Assembly (NCBI GenBank): GCA_012862575.1
Contig: BLSF01000078.1
Span: forward strand, 1 to 64,000
Reading direction: 5' to 3'
Length of the DNA stretch: 64,000 nucleotides
From: Parietichytrium sp. I65-24A
Taxonomy: Eukaryota; Sar; Bigyra; Thraustochytrida; Thraustochytriidae
In this document: positions 40,900-50,801 of the stretch, piece by piece
Layout: each line of letters opens with the position of its first letter
How positions within the stretch are numbered: position 1 is the first letter of the stretch
Notes under the pieces: generated by a model
The model's input: the letters and a program-made list of their open reading frames with translations, nothing else
Told to the model about the DNA's origin: nothing
Database searches by the model: none
Made by a program: the position numbers and the translations under genes

Positions 40900-40917
40900 C
40901 CGCGACCGCGACCGCGA
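40900..40917. repeat. CCGCGA hexamer x3
   Basis: Three perfect copies about 41 bases upstream of the threonine aldolase ATG. Confidence 0.88.
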
Positions 40918-41666
40918 CCTTGCTCATGCGCTGCTCGCCCTTCCCGCCAATTTGAGGTGTGCAACGCAGACCTTTGCTGTGGGACTTGTGGGACCTAGAT
41001 TCCCAAAGATTTCCAAAGATAGCAAGGAAGACAGATGCACATGGCCCCACCCAAGGCATGCCGCATGTGCCACATTGCATTGAACTCTAACTAAGTTTCA
41101 TAGATGATGCTTGGCTTTTTTGCCATTCTTTCGCCATTCTCTCGTCGCTCTTTTGCCATTCCTTCAAAGTTTGCTACGTCACATTGTCTTTGACAGAAAA
41201 CTGACTTTGGTGTTTCGTACTTGCCGAAAGACTCTGTTAATTCTTACCCGAATTCCGAAGTCTGCGAAATCTGATCCAACTTTTTCTGATCTGCAACCTC
41301 TTCGCAACAGCAGAATGCGATTTCGCCCAATTCTCGTATCCTGTTCTCCGCCGAAGCCCGCACTCTCCCTGCAGCAATCTCAATGCTTTGCCATTACCAG
41401 ACACGGGACCCCCACCGAAACTTCTTCCCCTCACTCACGCGGCGTGGGCAGCGTGCACCATCGCAAAATGGCACCCATTCTATAGTAATTAGTAGCTGGC
41501 GCATAGCGTGCGGGTGACCAAGGCAATTTCCTTTCCACCAATTCGACCCATTCCACCAACACAGTTGCGGGGATTGGAATGCGCAGCATTCTGCGGTGCA
41601 CAAAGAAGCTGCGAGGCGCAGCACTCTGCGTACCGCACTAGGCGCGGCAGCAGCAGCGGCAGACTG

Positions 41667-41690
41667 GCGGACTTGCGGACTTGCGGACAG
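41667..41690. repeat. GCGGACTT octamer x3
   Basis: Two perfect GCGGACTT copies and one GCGGACAG, ending 27 bases before the zincin ATG. Confidence 0.9.
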
Positions 41691-41716
41691 AGGTGTGCGA
41701 CTAGGGCTAGTGGAAG

Positions 41717-43042
41717 ATGGCTGAAAACGAGGTGTGGAAACCGCGGCTCGGGAGGTCGTATGGAGTGAGCTGGCGAAAGCAAGTGGCCGCGCTCGGGCTC
41801 GGGCTCGTGGGCCTGACGTGGAGCTACATGGTGTCTTGGGAGGTGCAGGGGAATGAGGGGCCTGAGGTTGGGTTGGTGAGAACTGCCACGGAAGAGTTTG
41901 CGAGCGAGCAGGTTCGCGTTGACGTCATCGGCGTGGATGGTGAAGAGCTGCCGGAAAGCGCGGACGGTGCGGCGGAGTTGGGCTTTGCTGGGTTTGTTGA
42001 GCCCGACTTGAGCAAGGTGCGACGAAAATTTGCTTCGCAGCCGATGATTACGGTTGATATTCCGTTTTATCAATTCACGGACAGGTACAATTTGTCATCA
42101 CCGCAGTTTGCTCCTCATGAGCTCGTGGACCTTCTCAGACAGGTGGTAAATGTCTGGATTCAAGGCAATATTTATGTGCGGTTCAAGCTCGGGGACGCGT
42201 TTGGGCTCCGCGAGCTAGACGACGCGCAAGCGAGTACATACCGGTGGATGATCGCTGGAACCAAGAAAACCGACAGCCCCAAGTTTGAAGAAGACGTGGA
42301 CGCCATTCTTGTAAACGGTCCGGCCAAGATGACTCCGAAAGAAGCCGCACTTATCACCAGGAATCTGTACAAGAAAAATCACGGCCATGGTCTCTTGAAT
42401 CGGATTTTGGGAATTGGAGGTCAGAGGGCTGACCTTCCTGCAGTTTTCCTTCATGTATACACTGTATTCTACTATGCCTGGTACAACGGCGGGCGCACTG
42501 GGAGGCGGATTTTTGTTCGCTCGGGGAGTTGCTTTGGAGACCCAAAATTTTATCCGGACAGCGGCGAAAAGGTAGTTTGTCGTGGTTGGCCACAACTCAA
42601 CAACGAAACGATGCACTCTGCTGAGTTTGTGCGAATCTTGGCCCACGAAATTGGCCACGCGTTTGGCTTGCAGTAAGTTATTAGCCATCCGTCTGGGACT
42701 TCATCAAGAGTCGAATCACGAATCTAACCGTTTTCGAACAGGCATCCGAAAGGAAGCTGCCAGGTGGCAACGAAAATTGAAGAGATGAGACTAATGCGAC
42801 AGCAAGTAGCTGTGACGGTTGACGGATATGGCGATTGTGGCTTGTATAACCCGGTCGCCAAATTCTCGCGCTATCTAAATGACCGGGAGATTGAAACGGC
42901 CCGTAGGCACGCATCTCGTTTCCAGCGACAACAAAATCTTCTTTACAGCGCTGTTCCTTCGCTGGCCACGGCTAAATTGTCACCCTCAGAGAAGGCTCTT
43001 GCTGATCTTGTGGAAATGCATCTCGTTAAGCCGTCGACTTGA
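41717..43042 (+). CDS. Membrane-anchored zincin metalloprotease (two exons)
   Basis: Spliced 41717-42672 and 42742-43042 gives 418 residues. A hydrophobic segment at about 23-42 after a basic start predicts a type II signal anchor, so the catalytic part should be luminal or extracellular. Exon 1 ends inside H-E-I-G-H-A-F-G-L-Q and exon 2 supplies the next residue, His, restoring the H-E-x-x-H-x-x-G-x-x-H zinc site of metzincins (His310, Glu311, His314, His320). The core resembles matrixins: a strand-rich half with D-A-I-L-V-N-G and S-C-F-G-D. A clear Met-turn is not obvious; M-R-L-M after the zinc site is a candidate. It probably cleaves extracellular or cell-wall proteins. The substrate is unknown. 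Confidence 0.82.
42673..42741 (+). other. Intron of the zincin gene, inside the zinc-site motif
   Basis: 69 nt, the shortest in the window. Donor GTAAGTT, branch candidate TCTAAC, acceptor AACAG, phase 2. Retention gives an immediate TAA before the third zinc-binding His. Confidence 0.9.
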
Positions 43043-43505
43043 TCGAGCACACTCGTCTCTCGTCTCTGGCTAACCACAGCCACATGAAATTTATAGCTTT
43101 GCTCGTTTGCAGCAGAGTTGACGCCTTGTATACAAGAACGTGCCACAAGTTGGTCACAACGCTTTGCGAAACCTCTCCATCTTGTCTCAACGACCCGAAT
43201 CAGCTGACGACAGTGAATGTGCAAACGAAGCAGGACACGGCATACTCATTCTCCACTCGACGTAGCTGGTCCCTTTCTCGAGCTCATTACTTTCGGCTCA
43301 TCTCTGGCTCGACAACATCGACCCTCATTCCACCACAACGCTTGACTCACCTTACTTCTCCACATCCTAACCTCCAAGTCTCCAAATACCCCTTCCATTC
43401 CTTCCATTCTCTCTTTGTCTCTATCTCTTTAATCTCTTTCTCCCTTCCACGCTTTTTCCCTGTCAGTCAAATTGAAATCGATCAAACTAGTCAAACACAC
43501 TCCAG

Positions 43506-43561
43506 TGCAAACTGCAAACTGCAAAGTGCAAACTGCAAAGTGGAAAGTGCAAAGTGCAAAG
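43506..43561. repeat. TGCAAAC / TGCAAAG heptamer x8
   Basis: Eight uninterrupted heptamers: TGCAAAC and TGCAAAG alternate at first, one is TGGAAAG, and the last two are TGCAAAG. The array ends 134 bases before the ATG at 43695. Confidence 0.95.
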
Positions 43562-43631
43562 CTGTCCCCACACCTCCGGACTGCCTTGTGTCCTCACAAG
43601 ACCCTGCCCCCGCAGGTGCCATTGCGCGGAC

Positions 43632-43635
<4 letters not shown>

Positions 43636-43663
<28 letters not shown>
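43636..43663. repeat. (GA)n simple repeat in the leader
   Basis: About thirteen GA units ending 32 bases before the ATG at 43695. Confidence 0.95.
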
Positions 43664-43666
<3 letters not shown>

Positions 43667-43694
43667 GTGCGTGTCTGACAGTGCTTTGCTCGGC

Positions 43695-45185
43695 ATGGAG
43701 GAGAAGGAGCTGGTGGACAAGGACGGTGAGGAGAATGGTGCGCGACGCAAGCTGGTGACGGAACACGAGAAGCTTCGCATCGGTGAGATCCAGGCCGAAG
43801 CTGTGCTGGACTCGTGCGAGGCGCTGTGGCAGCGAGGGTTTGAGCGGACTGCGCAGCTCCCTGAGCCGTGGAAGGTGGCGCGCGTAGAGGACTATTGTGC
43901 GCGAGATGTGGTGGTGTGGTGGCCTGCGAAGCAGCTTTTCTGGGCGAGCGGGGGCACGATCAAGTGTCACTGTGGGCAAGGCGGATCGACTTTCGACAAG
44001 GGGTGGTGGAGCCCCAATGTGCGCGAGGTGGTGGACATGGACAAGACGTTTTTCATGACTTATAGACAGTACCGGTGCGACGCTTGCCGCAAGGTGTTCT
44101 GTAATAATGATGAGAATGTGCTCGAAAAGAATCCGGAGGAGTTTAGGCTGCACTACACTTTCGTCAACTTTCGGAGAATTACTTTTACCACGCGACTGTG
44201 TCATGCCGTATTTGAAATCTCGCGAACCTCTCACGTGCTAGTCGCCATGGACGCCATGACGAAGCTCCATGTGACCGAGTTTGAGCGACGCCGACGCCTT
44301 TTCTATGGGCACTGGGACCGCGTGACCAAATTTCAGATGAAGAGAGCCCGCCAAGATATGAGGGAATTTGGGGCGATTCTTACAGACACCCAAAAGAAAA
44401 TTAACGAGGTGTTTAACATTCCAATCAAAAAGCGAGTACTCCCACGTATTGGCGAGGAAAAGGTTCAGCGCCTCAAATCAGCGAGAATTGAAGTGATTGG
44501 GCAGCTCGCCACACTGGATATAAAGGAGCTTGGCATGGACGTGGTAATGGATATCACGGGATCAAAAGAAAAGAACAAAGAGAACAGGGTTCGCAAGCAA
44601 TTAGATGGCTGGATAAAGGGAGCGCAGGAGTTGTGTGCCAAAGAAGCCGGGTTGGAGACCTTTCAAGAGTTTGCAGCACATGCGAAAGATCTCCATTTGC
44701 TCAAGGAAAAGTGCGCACAAGATATTCCCCCTGTTGTTGGTGATGTGTCAGCCGAAATGAACAAGGAAGTTTCCAGCGTACACCTGGATGGCCTTGGCCA
44801 CCCGCACCACCCATTCGCCCACTCTGCATCTTCACAATCTATTCGCTTTTCACAAAGCTTGGCCGAAAGTCAGCACTCGCTTCCCGACGCGGACCCAATT
44901 GTCCTCGACCAGCAGCAGAGACTTGCTGACGATACGTCGATGGTAGATACTAGCATCCAGCCTATCGACGTATTTGGCGAAGATGGGCCCATACCGTATC
45001 CCGCGATGCCGGACTTTGGTGTATTTGAGTCTAAAAAGGGTTACAACGGGTATCGTTTCAATAGGAAGCTCGTGGAAAACATTGTAAAGCACTATTTAGA
45101 GCACATGCAGAGTCAGCAAGGCGACACTTCGTTGCGTAAAAAGCGGAAATCCGGCAACAAATCTGGACATACTCTAGGAACATGA
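43695..45185 (+). CDS. Cys/His-rich protein, possibly derived from a transposon-associated family
   Basis: A 496-residue single-exon protein of unknown function. Residues about 65-140 hold a zinc-ribbon-like domain: paired C-x-C, a G-W-W with conserved spacing, R-E-V-V-D-M-D, then Y-R-Q-Y-R-C-D-A-C and a further Cys. This pattern resembles domains I associate with transposase-linked proteins of fungi and protists (DUF6729-like), recalled from memory and not searched. A helical, basic middle and a Ser/His-rich end (about 360-440) follow; a basic K-K-R-K near the C-terminus could be a nuclear signal. No RNase-H-like catalytic triad is seen, so it would be a stripped-down or domesticated relative. 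The start is the Met after the GA repeat. Confidence 0.6.
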   Translation: MEEKELVDKDGEENGARRKLVTEHEKLRIGEIQAEAVLDSCEALWQRGFERTAQLPEPWKVARVEDYCARDVVVWWPAKQLFWASGGTIKCHCGQGGSTFDKGWWSPNVREVVDMDKTFFMTYRQYRCDACRKVFCNNDENVLEKNPEEFRLHYTFVNFRRITFTTRLCHAVFEISRTSHVLVAMDAMTKLHVTEFERRRRLFYGHWDRVTKFQMKRARQDMREFGAILTDTQKKINEVFNIPIKKRVLPRIGEEKVQRLKSARIEVIGQLATLDIKELGMDVVMDITGSKEKNKENRVRKQLDGWIKGAQELCAKEAGLETFQEFAAHAKDLHLLKEKCAQDIPPVVGDVSAEMNKEVSSVHLDGLGHPHHPFAHSASSQSIRFSQSLAESQHSLPDADPIVLDQQQRLADDTSMVDTSIQPIDVFGEDGPIPYPAMPDFGVFESKKGYNGYRFNRKLVENIVKHYLEHMQSQQGDTSLRKKRKSGNKSGHTLGT

Positions 45186-46397
45186 AACTGCAGTTGGCTC
45201 ATCGCCAGCACGATCTTGACAACTTTTCTCTCGAATTTTAAATATTTCGGTACAAACAAATTTGTACCTCATCAAGAAGAAAGAGCACTATTACCCTCTT
45301 CAATCTGCCCATTACGACAAAACAAACAACAACAACAACTCACCAAGGCTTGTGCCGCGTGTCACAATTTCATTTATGCAGCCAAGGCAACACGTTCAAA
45401 AATCCGAAGGCGGCTTGCACTCACCTCTCAAACTCATACTCGTACATACCCTTGAGATTCTTGGTTCACTCACAAGTTTTGACCAGCATAAGCTCTGGTT
45501 AATCTTTACCGTAACGAAATCCGTTGAACCAGAAAGCCTCAGGCTCAGGCTTTCACTTTCCACACATGGGGTTGGATAGTCTCTCTGATTTCGCGTTTGG
45601 TCAGTGCAAATTTCCTTACACTGTCGATCTCGAAATGCCACGTGAGCTGCGACAGAAGTTGCCATCGAAAGCTAGTCGTTCGAGCTCGTTTCGCGTGACA
45701 GTCAAGAGTGTCCGTGAAGGAGCTTAAATCAACTCAGGTGATCAGAATTAGTTTGTGAGTGTCGATTCAGACGCTTTCTTGCCACGAAGCGGGCGAAAAC
45801 GTGACTGTGCCACTGGTACACGGACAGAAAGACAACAATACATTCACCATCTGCCTTGACTGCGTGGTCAGTAGCCTCAACGAACGATACGCTGGCAGGG
45901 TACAACATTATACCAGACTTCAAGTTGAGCAATTCACAAAAAACCGCATGGTAAACATGAGTAGCCGTTGCAATACTAGAAGTTGCCGCGCCAATGTAAA
46001 ATGCACGTGCTCTCTGTTACTCAGTACTGAAGCAAGGAAAGCAACCACACCAATCAATCATACCAACTGATGCATCTAGAATCAACAAATAGTTGGCGCT
46101 TCTTGAGCGAAATCCCCGGGCACAACAGAAGGCTGGCTCCTCTGATACTGACTGACTTTATAGAGTACAGAGAGTCTTCAGTTCAGAAAGCAGCGAGAAC
46201 ACGAGATTGTTGCTCCAGCTAGAGGTCGCATGGGCAGCTTCCATCTGAGGTGAAGGCGGCGAGTCATTCGGTAGACGCGAGTGCGAGCGCGAGCGGGAGT
46301 GGTCGAGACACATCGCGTCTTTGCTTTGCGGACCACCGGCACGCACAAGGCCAAGTGCCAGACACGTGAAGAGCCAAACTTGGGCGAATAGGGAAGG
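45186..46397. other. Intergenic region upstream of the GPC1 gene
   Basis: About 1.2 kb. GCGAGT/GCGAGC hexamers at 46277-46300 lie about 100 bases before the next start. A 103-codon frame at 45759 has no protein-like features and I do not call it. Confidence 0.55.
46277..46300. repeat. GCGAGY hexamer x4
   Basis: GCGAGT, GCGAGC, GCGAGC and GGGAGT in tandem, about 98 bases upstream of the GPC1 ATG. Confidence 0.8.
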
Positions 46398-47810
46398 ATG
46401 TCCCAAGTTGCACCGGCCAGCGAGGACAAGGTGCTTGATGGAATGAGCAAGCGCAAGGGAACTGATGGCACTGATTGTTCCTCGGATGAGGAGGACAATG
46501 AAAAAAGCAGCAACACGAATTTAAAGGAAAAAGGCCATGACGGCAAGTGGTGGAAGATGATCAAGAAAGCTCGTAGGCACCGTCGTTCTGAGATCCGAGA
46601 GGCTTCAGAAAAGTGGTTTTCAAAGGATAAACAAAGGCTGCTTGACAAACTGACATTGTAAGTTTCTTTTCTTTGCTACACGAGGGGCTAGTTTCCTGGT
46701 CACTGACTCTTTGACAATTGTTGGCTCGCAGCACTATCGCCGTCTGTGGAACCATCTTGTTTGCGTTCTGCGTATCGAGCCAAGAAGGAAGGGCAGGACT
46801 TCCAATTCTCTTCTGCACCTCGTTTCCTCTGCTCGTGGTCATTCGATTCATTCAGTATCAGCCTCGAAAATGGCATTACTTTTTGATGGATTTCTGCTAC
46901 TGGGCCAACCTCGCCTTGATTCTCTACATCCTCTTCTTCAACGAAAGTGCAATCTTTTTCGCCGTCATTTTCGCAGTCAGCCATGCCCCTCTTCCGTTTA
47001 CGGTCATTCTATACCGCAACAGTCTGGTGTTCCACTCTGTAGACAGATGCACGTCTTTTTACATTCACATGGTGCCCCTCGCGGTTACGTACGCTCTCCG
47101 ATGGTTTCCGGAGGATTGCTCCTGGGACGGGCGGAAATTTAGAACCAGCGAAGAGGCTTTGATAGAAGATCTCGATGAGCTCGGAGTCGACTCAAGCAAA
47201 GCTATGATCGCGTTTCTTCTTCCGATCTCGGTGATGCTTGTCTTCTTCGTGCAGCAGAATATTGAAGTATTTATCACTGACTGGCTCTCGGCACAACCTT
47301 GTTGCAAGCATGTGTTTAGGGTGTACCATGACGTAAGTTTTGAACGCTGCGCTGCAGTCTCCGCTTGTCTGTGCCTAGAAAGCCTCCAAAATAGCTAACT
47401 AACTTGGTTTTAAACTGCTCGCACAGAAATCATACCTAACTCTGTTCAGATACTCGGCTAGCTCAGGGAGTGGCCTTGTCTTCCGAACAATCAACTGCGC
47501 CGGGGAACGCCATCAGCTGAAGATGTGGCTAGTCATGAATAATTTCTTTACAATGCTCACAAGCTTGCCTGTGTACTTGTGGTTCAGCTGGCAGGTCGCC
47601 AACGCGGCTTTTGGGGTACTTGTGTTTTGCTGGGGAACTTGGAATGGCGCTAATTTTTACATGGAAGTGTTTTCCCGCAAATATGGCGCTAAGAAGGACA
47701 CTTTCAAAGAACCTAGCGTGCACATCACCAAGCTGGAGTACGACATGCTCGTAGAGTGTAAACACAAACTTGCCGAGCTGCAAGGCACGGATATCGGAGC
47801 GGAGGACTGA
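46398..47810 (+). CDS. GPC1: Glycerophosphocholine acyltransferase (three exons)
   Basis: Spliced 46398-46657, 46732-47332 and 47427-47810 gives 414 residues. A charged, cytosolic N-terminus of about 90 residues precedes about eight membrane segments. The family core is clear: R-K-W-H-Y-F-L-M-D-F-C-Y-W-A-N, P-L-P-F-T-V-I-L-Y-R-N-S-L-V-F-H-S-x-D, then T-S-x-Y-I-H-M-V-P and a lone R-W-F-P-E-D-C. GPC1 enzymes (formerly DUF2838; yeast Ygr149w) acylate glycerophosphocholine with acyl-CoA to lysophosphatidylcholine, recycling phosphatidylcholine without the Kennedy pathway. The splice junctions are in frame and rebuild a continuous family match (L-T-F-T-I-A; V-Y-H-D-K-S-Y-L). A C-terminal soluble tail follows. 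Its neighbour across 0.5 kb is convergent. Confidence 0.92.
46658..46731 (+). other. GPC1 intron 1
   Basis: 74 nt. Donor GTAAGTT, acceptor GCAG, phase 2 (split codon TT|C). Retention gives an immediate TAA stop. Confidence 0.9.
47333..47426 (+). other. GPC1 intron 2
   Basis: 94 nt. Donor GTAAGTT, branch-site candidate CTAACTAAC, acceptor CACAG, phase 0. Confidence 0.88.
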
Positions 47811-48286
47811 GGCGAAACTCAGCAAAGCATGGCAAGGTGAGCAAACGCTAGCAGGTAAAACTAGCGAGCGATTCTAATCAGTTTGCTTGGAGTATTGCAC
47901 CTCCTGTCAACCAATTTCCCAAAAGAACGAGATTTGGCGGACAACTAGAGCAGTAGAGGAGAAATGAGTTATTCTTTTGTATCCTTTTTTTTTTTTTTTT
48001 TTTCTGAATTTGGAAAAGCACAAATCACACGTTTTGAAAAATTAGTCTACCTACACGTAATGGAAAAGAAGGCTCTACAAGAGCTTTCACCCACGAAAAA
48101 TCTAGCTAGTTGGTGGTGGCACGCATCCGTCATTACAATGTTAAATTTGCCATCCTTGTCTGCTTCAGTGCCTCTGCTGGCATGGCATGGCATGGCACGG
48201 CGCGGCTCGATCTAAGTTTACGGCATCCTGCAAGAGCTCCTGCCCGCGAAAACACGGAACTACTTCGCGGTGGCCTGGACCCTTCA
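47811..48286. other. Convergent 3' spacer
   Basis: About 480 bases between the ends of GPC1 (+) and the EGF-like seven-TM gene (-), with a T-run at about 47985-48003. A GGCATGGCATGGCACGGC short repeat occurs near 48180. No gene seen. Confidence 0.6.
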
Positions 48287-49805
48287 TTACAAAGTAAAAT
48301 CCCTGTCACTCTTATCTGCTTCAACGTCTTTTGTTGCGTGGTGCGACTCGATCGACTCGACGGAGTTTGCAACGTACTCGAGTTCTTGCAAACGGACCTG
48401 GCGGAAGGCAAGCATCGTCAAAAATACATTCCGAATGTACACCACAACGGCAATGTGGACAAGTAGAATGCCGGCTGATGTAATCAGCAGAAACATCATC
48501 GACAACGACGTGTGCGTATGCTGATGAAGCATCATGACAGTTCCCGTTCCACCGACGAGAAGGAGAGCAAGAGCGAAATTCATCGTCACTGCTGCGCCAG
48601 AAATTTGCTCCAAGTTTTGCAGCACGTAACTGCGGTTTCTCTTTGGCCGATGCGACTTTAGCGGGATTGCGTTTTGCTGCAGAACTTGAAGCGTTCTAAT
48701 GGCCAAACGACCGTCGCTCTCGTCTCGCATGACCACACGAGGCTCCATGTCCGCAAGTTCGGCGGATGAGGTACAGAGGCCGTTGAGACAGAAGCATGAC
48801 CAGTACGGGATGACCTCGTAAGGACCGTCAAACCCATCACTTTTCGACGGTGACGATTGCGCTCTAGACTTGGCTTCTCTGTGACCTGCCGTCGCCAACG
48901 AGTGGCCGCTTCGAATGGTCGCGTCCTCGCATACAGTTTCCGCCACGCGAACCCTCTTGTAGACGCTATTTACTTTAACAAGAACCACAATGTAAGAGAT
49001 GGCGGCAAGAATGAGGAATGGCAAGCAAATGAGAAACGCTTGGTGCATCATGTTTAACACGGCCAGAACCACCATCGGTATGAGGAGCAACATGCAAAAC
49101 CCTACGACTAAGCGAGTCACTCGAATATTCGTTTGGCCGCCTAGAGGTACGAAGAAAGCATCGATCAGTATTTCTTCTTCAGGATAGAGAGAGACTTATA
49201 GTTGATCCAAGTATACAAAACTTACAAAAGTATGAGCTCTTGCGGCCTTGCAGTATTCCCAACCAAGTGAAACTTGTCAAAAGAGACTCGAAAAGTAGCG
49301 TGAAGATTGTCAGTGGAATGACGACCCGCATCGCTTTGCTCAATCCCAGCTGGTGCTCCACAGGCATCGCCCCGACGCCTTGAAGAACGAAATCTAAATT
49401 CCACGCCACATGTGCGAGGATCCCGACCAGCGAAACAAAAAGTGCTATCCACATCGGCCCCCATGTCAAGACCTTGTTTCGCTTAGCCTGCACGATTGTC
49501 AACGCCCCAAAAACAAAGTGCGTAAATTCTATCAACGTAATAAGCAGCCGCAAATAACGAAACAGGTGAGTGACAAAAGTCTCCTCCTCACAACGTGGCC
49601 CCTGTAGACCAAAGCTGCCATCGCACACACAGTACTGCGGAAACGCTTCCCCGGAGAACTGCGGGTACCCGCCCGCATTATTCGCGCACACCCCTCTGGG
49701 CAGCTCCTCGCCCCAGGCATTGATCTTGCAGTCCGTCGAGTTCCAGCACGGCATAGCCGTGCAATTCCATGGCGCGAAGATGCCGAGCGCGTCGCCGCAC
49801 TCCAT
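48287..49805 (-). CDS. Cys-rich/EGF-like ectodomain plus seven-TM protein (two exons)
   Basis: Spliced 49805-49226 and 49140-48287 gives about 477 residues. A Cys-rich first 75 residues hold an EGF-like module ending C-V-C-D-G-S-F-G-L-Q-G-P-R-C, so this part should lie outside the cell and contain disulfides. Seven hydrophobic segments follow, three in exon 1 and four in exon 2, with a long Ser- and Asp-rich loop between TM5 and TM6 and a short acidic tail. The layout is GPCR-like, but no known receptor motif is visible. The called ATG is the first in frame, but no signal peptide precedes the Cys-rich part, so a 5' exon with a signal sequence is probably missing. Confidence 0.72.
49141..49225 (-). 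other. Intron of the EGF-like seven-TM gene
   Basis: 85 nt on the minus strand. Donor GTAAGTT, acceptor CTCTAG, phase 1; splicing rebuilds a Cys codon (T|GC) and joins TM3 to TM4 in frame. Confidence 0.87.
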
Positions 49806-50023
49806 CTGCGCGAGCCCGCCCAGTCCCTCGCGAGCGTCTCTGCTACGGGCCGCTTCCTCCTGCCTGCTGCCCCAACATTCAAGGCCTTCCCTGCCTCGCT
49901 CCTTGCTCCTTGCTCTCCTTGCTCTCCGCTCTCAGGCCCAGCCGCCCACGACCATAAATCGTGGTCGCCCTCCCCGCGCACCGCCGAGCCCCCTTGTGTC
50001 CGCGCGAAGACTCCTTTGGTTGC

Positions 50024-50050
50024 CTATCAACACTATCAACACTATCAACA
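50024..50050. repeat. CTATCAACA 9-mer x3
   Basis: Three perfect copies and a partial fourth, about 220 bases upstream of the EGF-like seven-TM start. Confidence 0.92.
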
Positions 50051-50759
50051 CTATCAATCGAGCAATACTGCGCACTTGGTTGTACTTGGTTGTTGCCACC
50101 ACTTGCCACCACTCGCCAGTACGCACAGACAATCACAGACACTCAGTTTATGCTGCTCATGCCAGTTTATGCCATAAGATGGATGAACATTATGTCACCT
50201 TGCAATGCATACTTTGACTTTGAGTGAATGAGTGGACTTTGATTGATGTGCGTTGAAAACAGATCTCACTGGCAGAATTCAGAATTCGGAATAATGAATA
50301 ATGAAATAATGAACTCAGATTATCATTTCTCAACAAAGCAACTTGGATTATCAATCAGACTTCTCTTGACATGACAGTGAAACATAGTGAAACCAATCAT
50401 GATCAGAATACAAAAAACGCATCAATCTTCTTCCAAACTCCACTCGCTCTTGCTCACTTACTCGCTCTCGCTCACCTACCACTTCTGGTAATGCTACCTA
50501 CGCAAAAACGCTTCTTTCTTTCTTTCTTTCGACTCTCCAGGAAGAGTACAACGCAGGTACTCCTCAGGCTGACTAGCCTCAACCGCTAAGCTTCTGTATA
50601 ACAAGTAGCCTAGCCACCACCCAAGAGGAAAGGCAGACTACAGCGACCAGCTACAGGCGCGCTAAGGTACACACCGCCTGCGTTCTTGGGTCTTAAAGCT
50701 TGGCTGTGTGGTCTGTGTGGGGCTAAAGTAACTTTTAATGTTTGTGGATGTTTGTGGCC

Positions 50760-50801
50760 TTCTGGCTTCTGGCTTCTGGCTTCTGGCTTCTGGCTTCTGG
50801 C
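50760..50801. repeat. TTCTGGC heptamer x6
   Basis: Six perfect head-to-tail heptamers in the middle of a gene-free region. Confidence 0.95.

Larger units (their letters stand above)
40860..41716. other. Divergent promoter region of the threonine aldolase and zincin genes
   Basis: About 860 bases between two divergent starts; no gene seen. It carries CCGCGA hexamers at 40900-40917 next to the aldolase start and GCGGACTT octamers at 41667-41690 next to the zincin start. Confidence 0.65.
43043..43694. other. Intergenic region upstream of the Cys/His-rich gene
   Basis: About 650 bases. It carries the TGCAAAC/G heptamer array (43506-43561) and a GA run (43636-43663) close to the next start; no gene seen. 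Confidence 0.65.

Noticed and set aside
45759-46070. 103-codon frame with several Cys
   Set aside because: No recognisable motif spacing and isolated in repeat-rich intergenic DNA.
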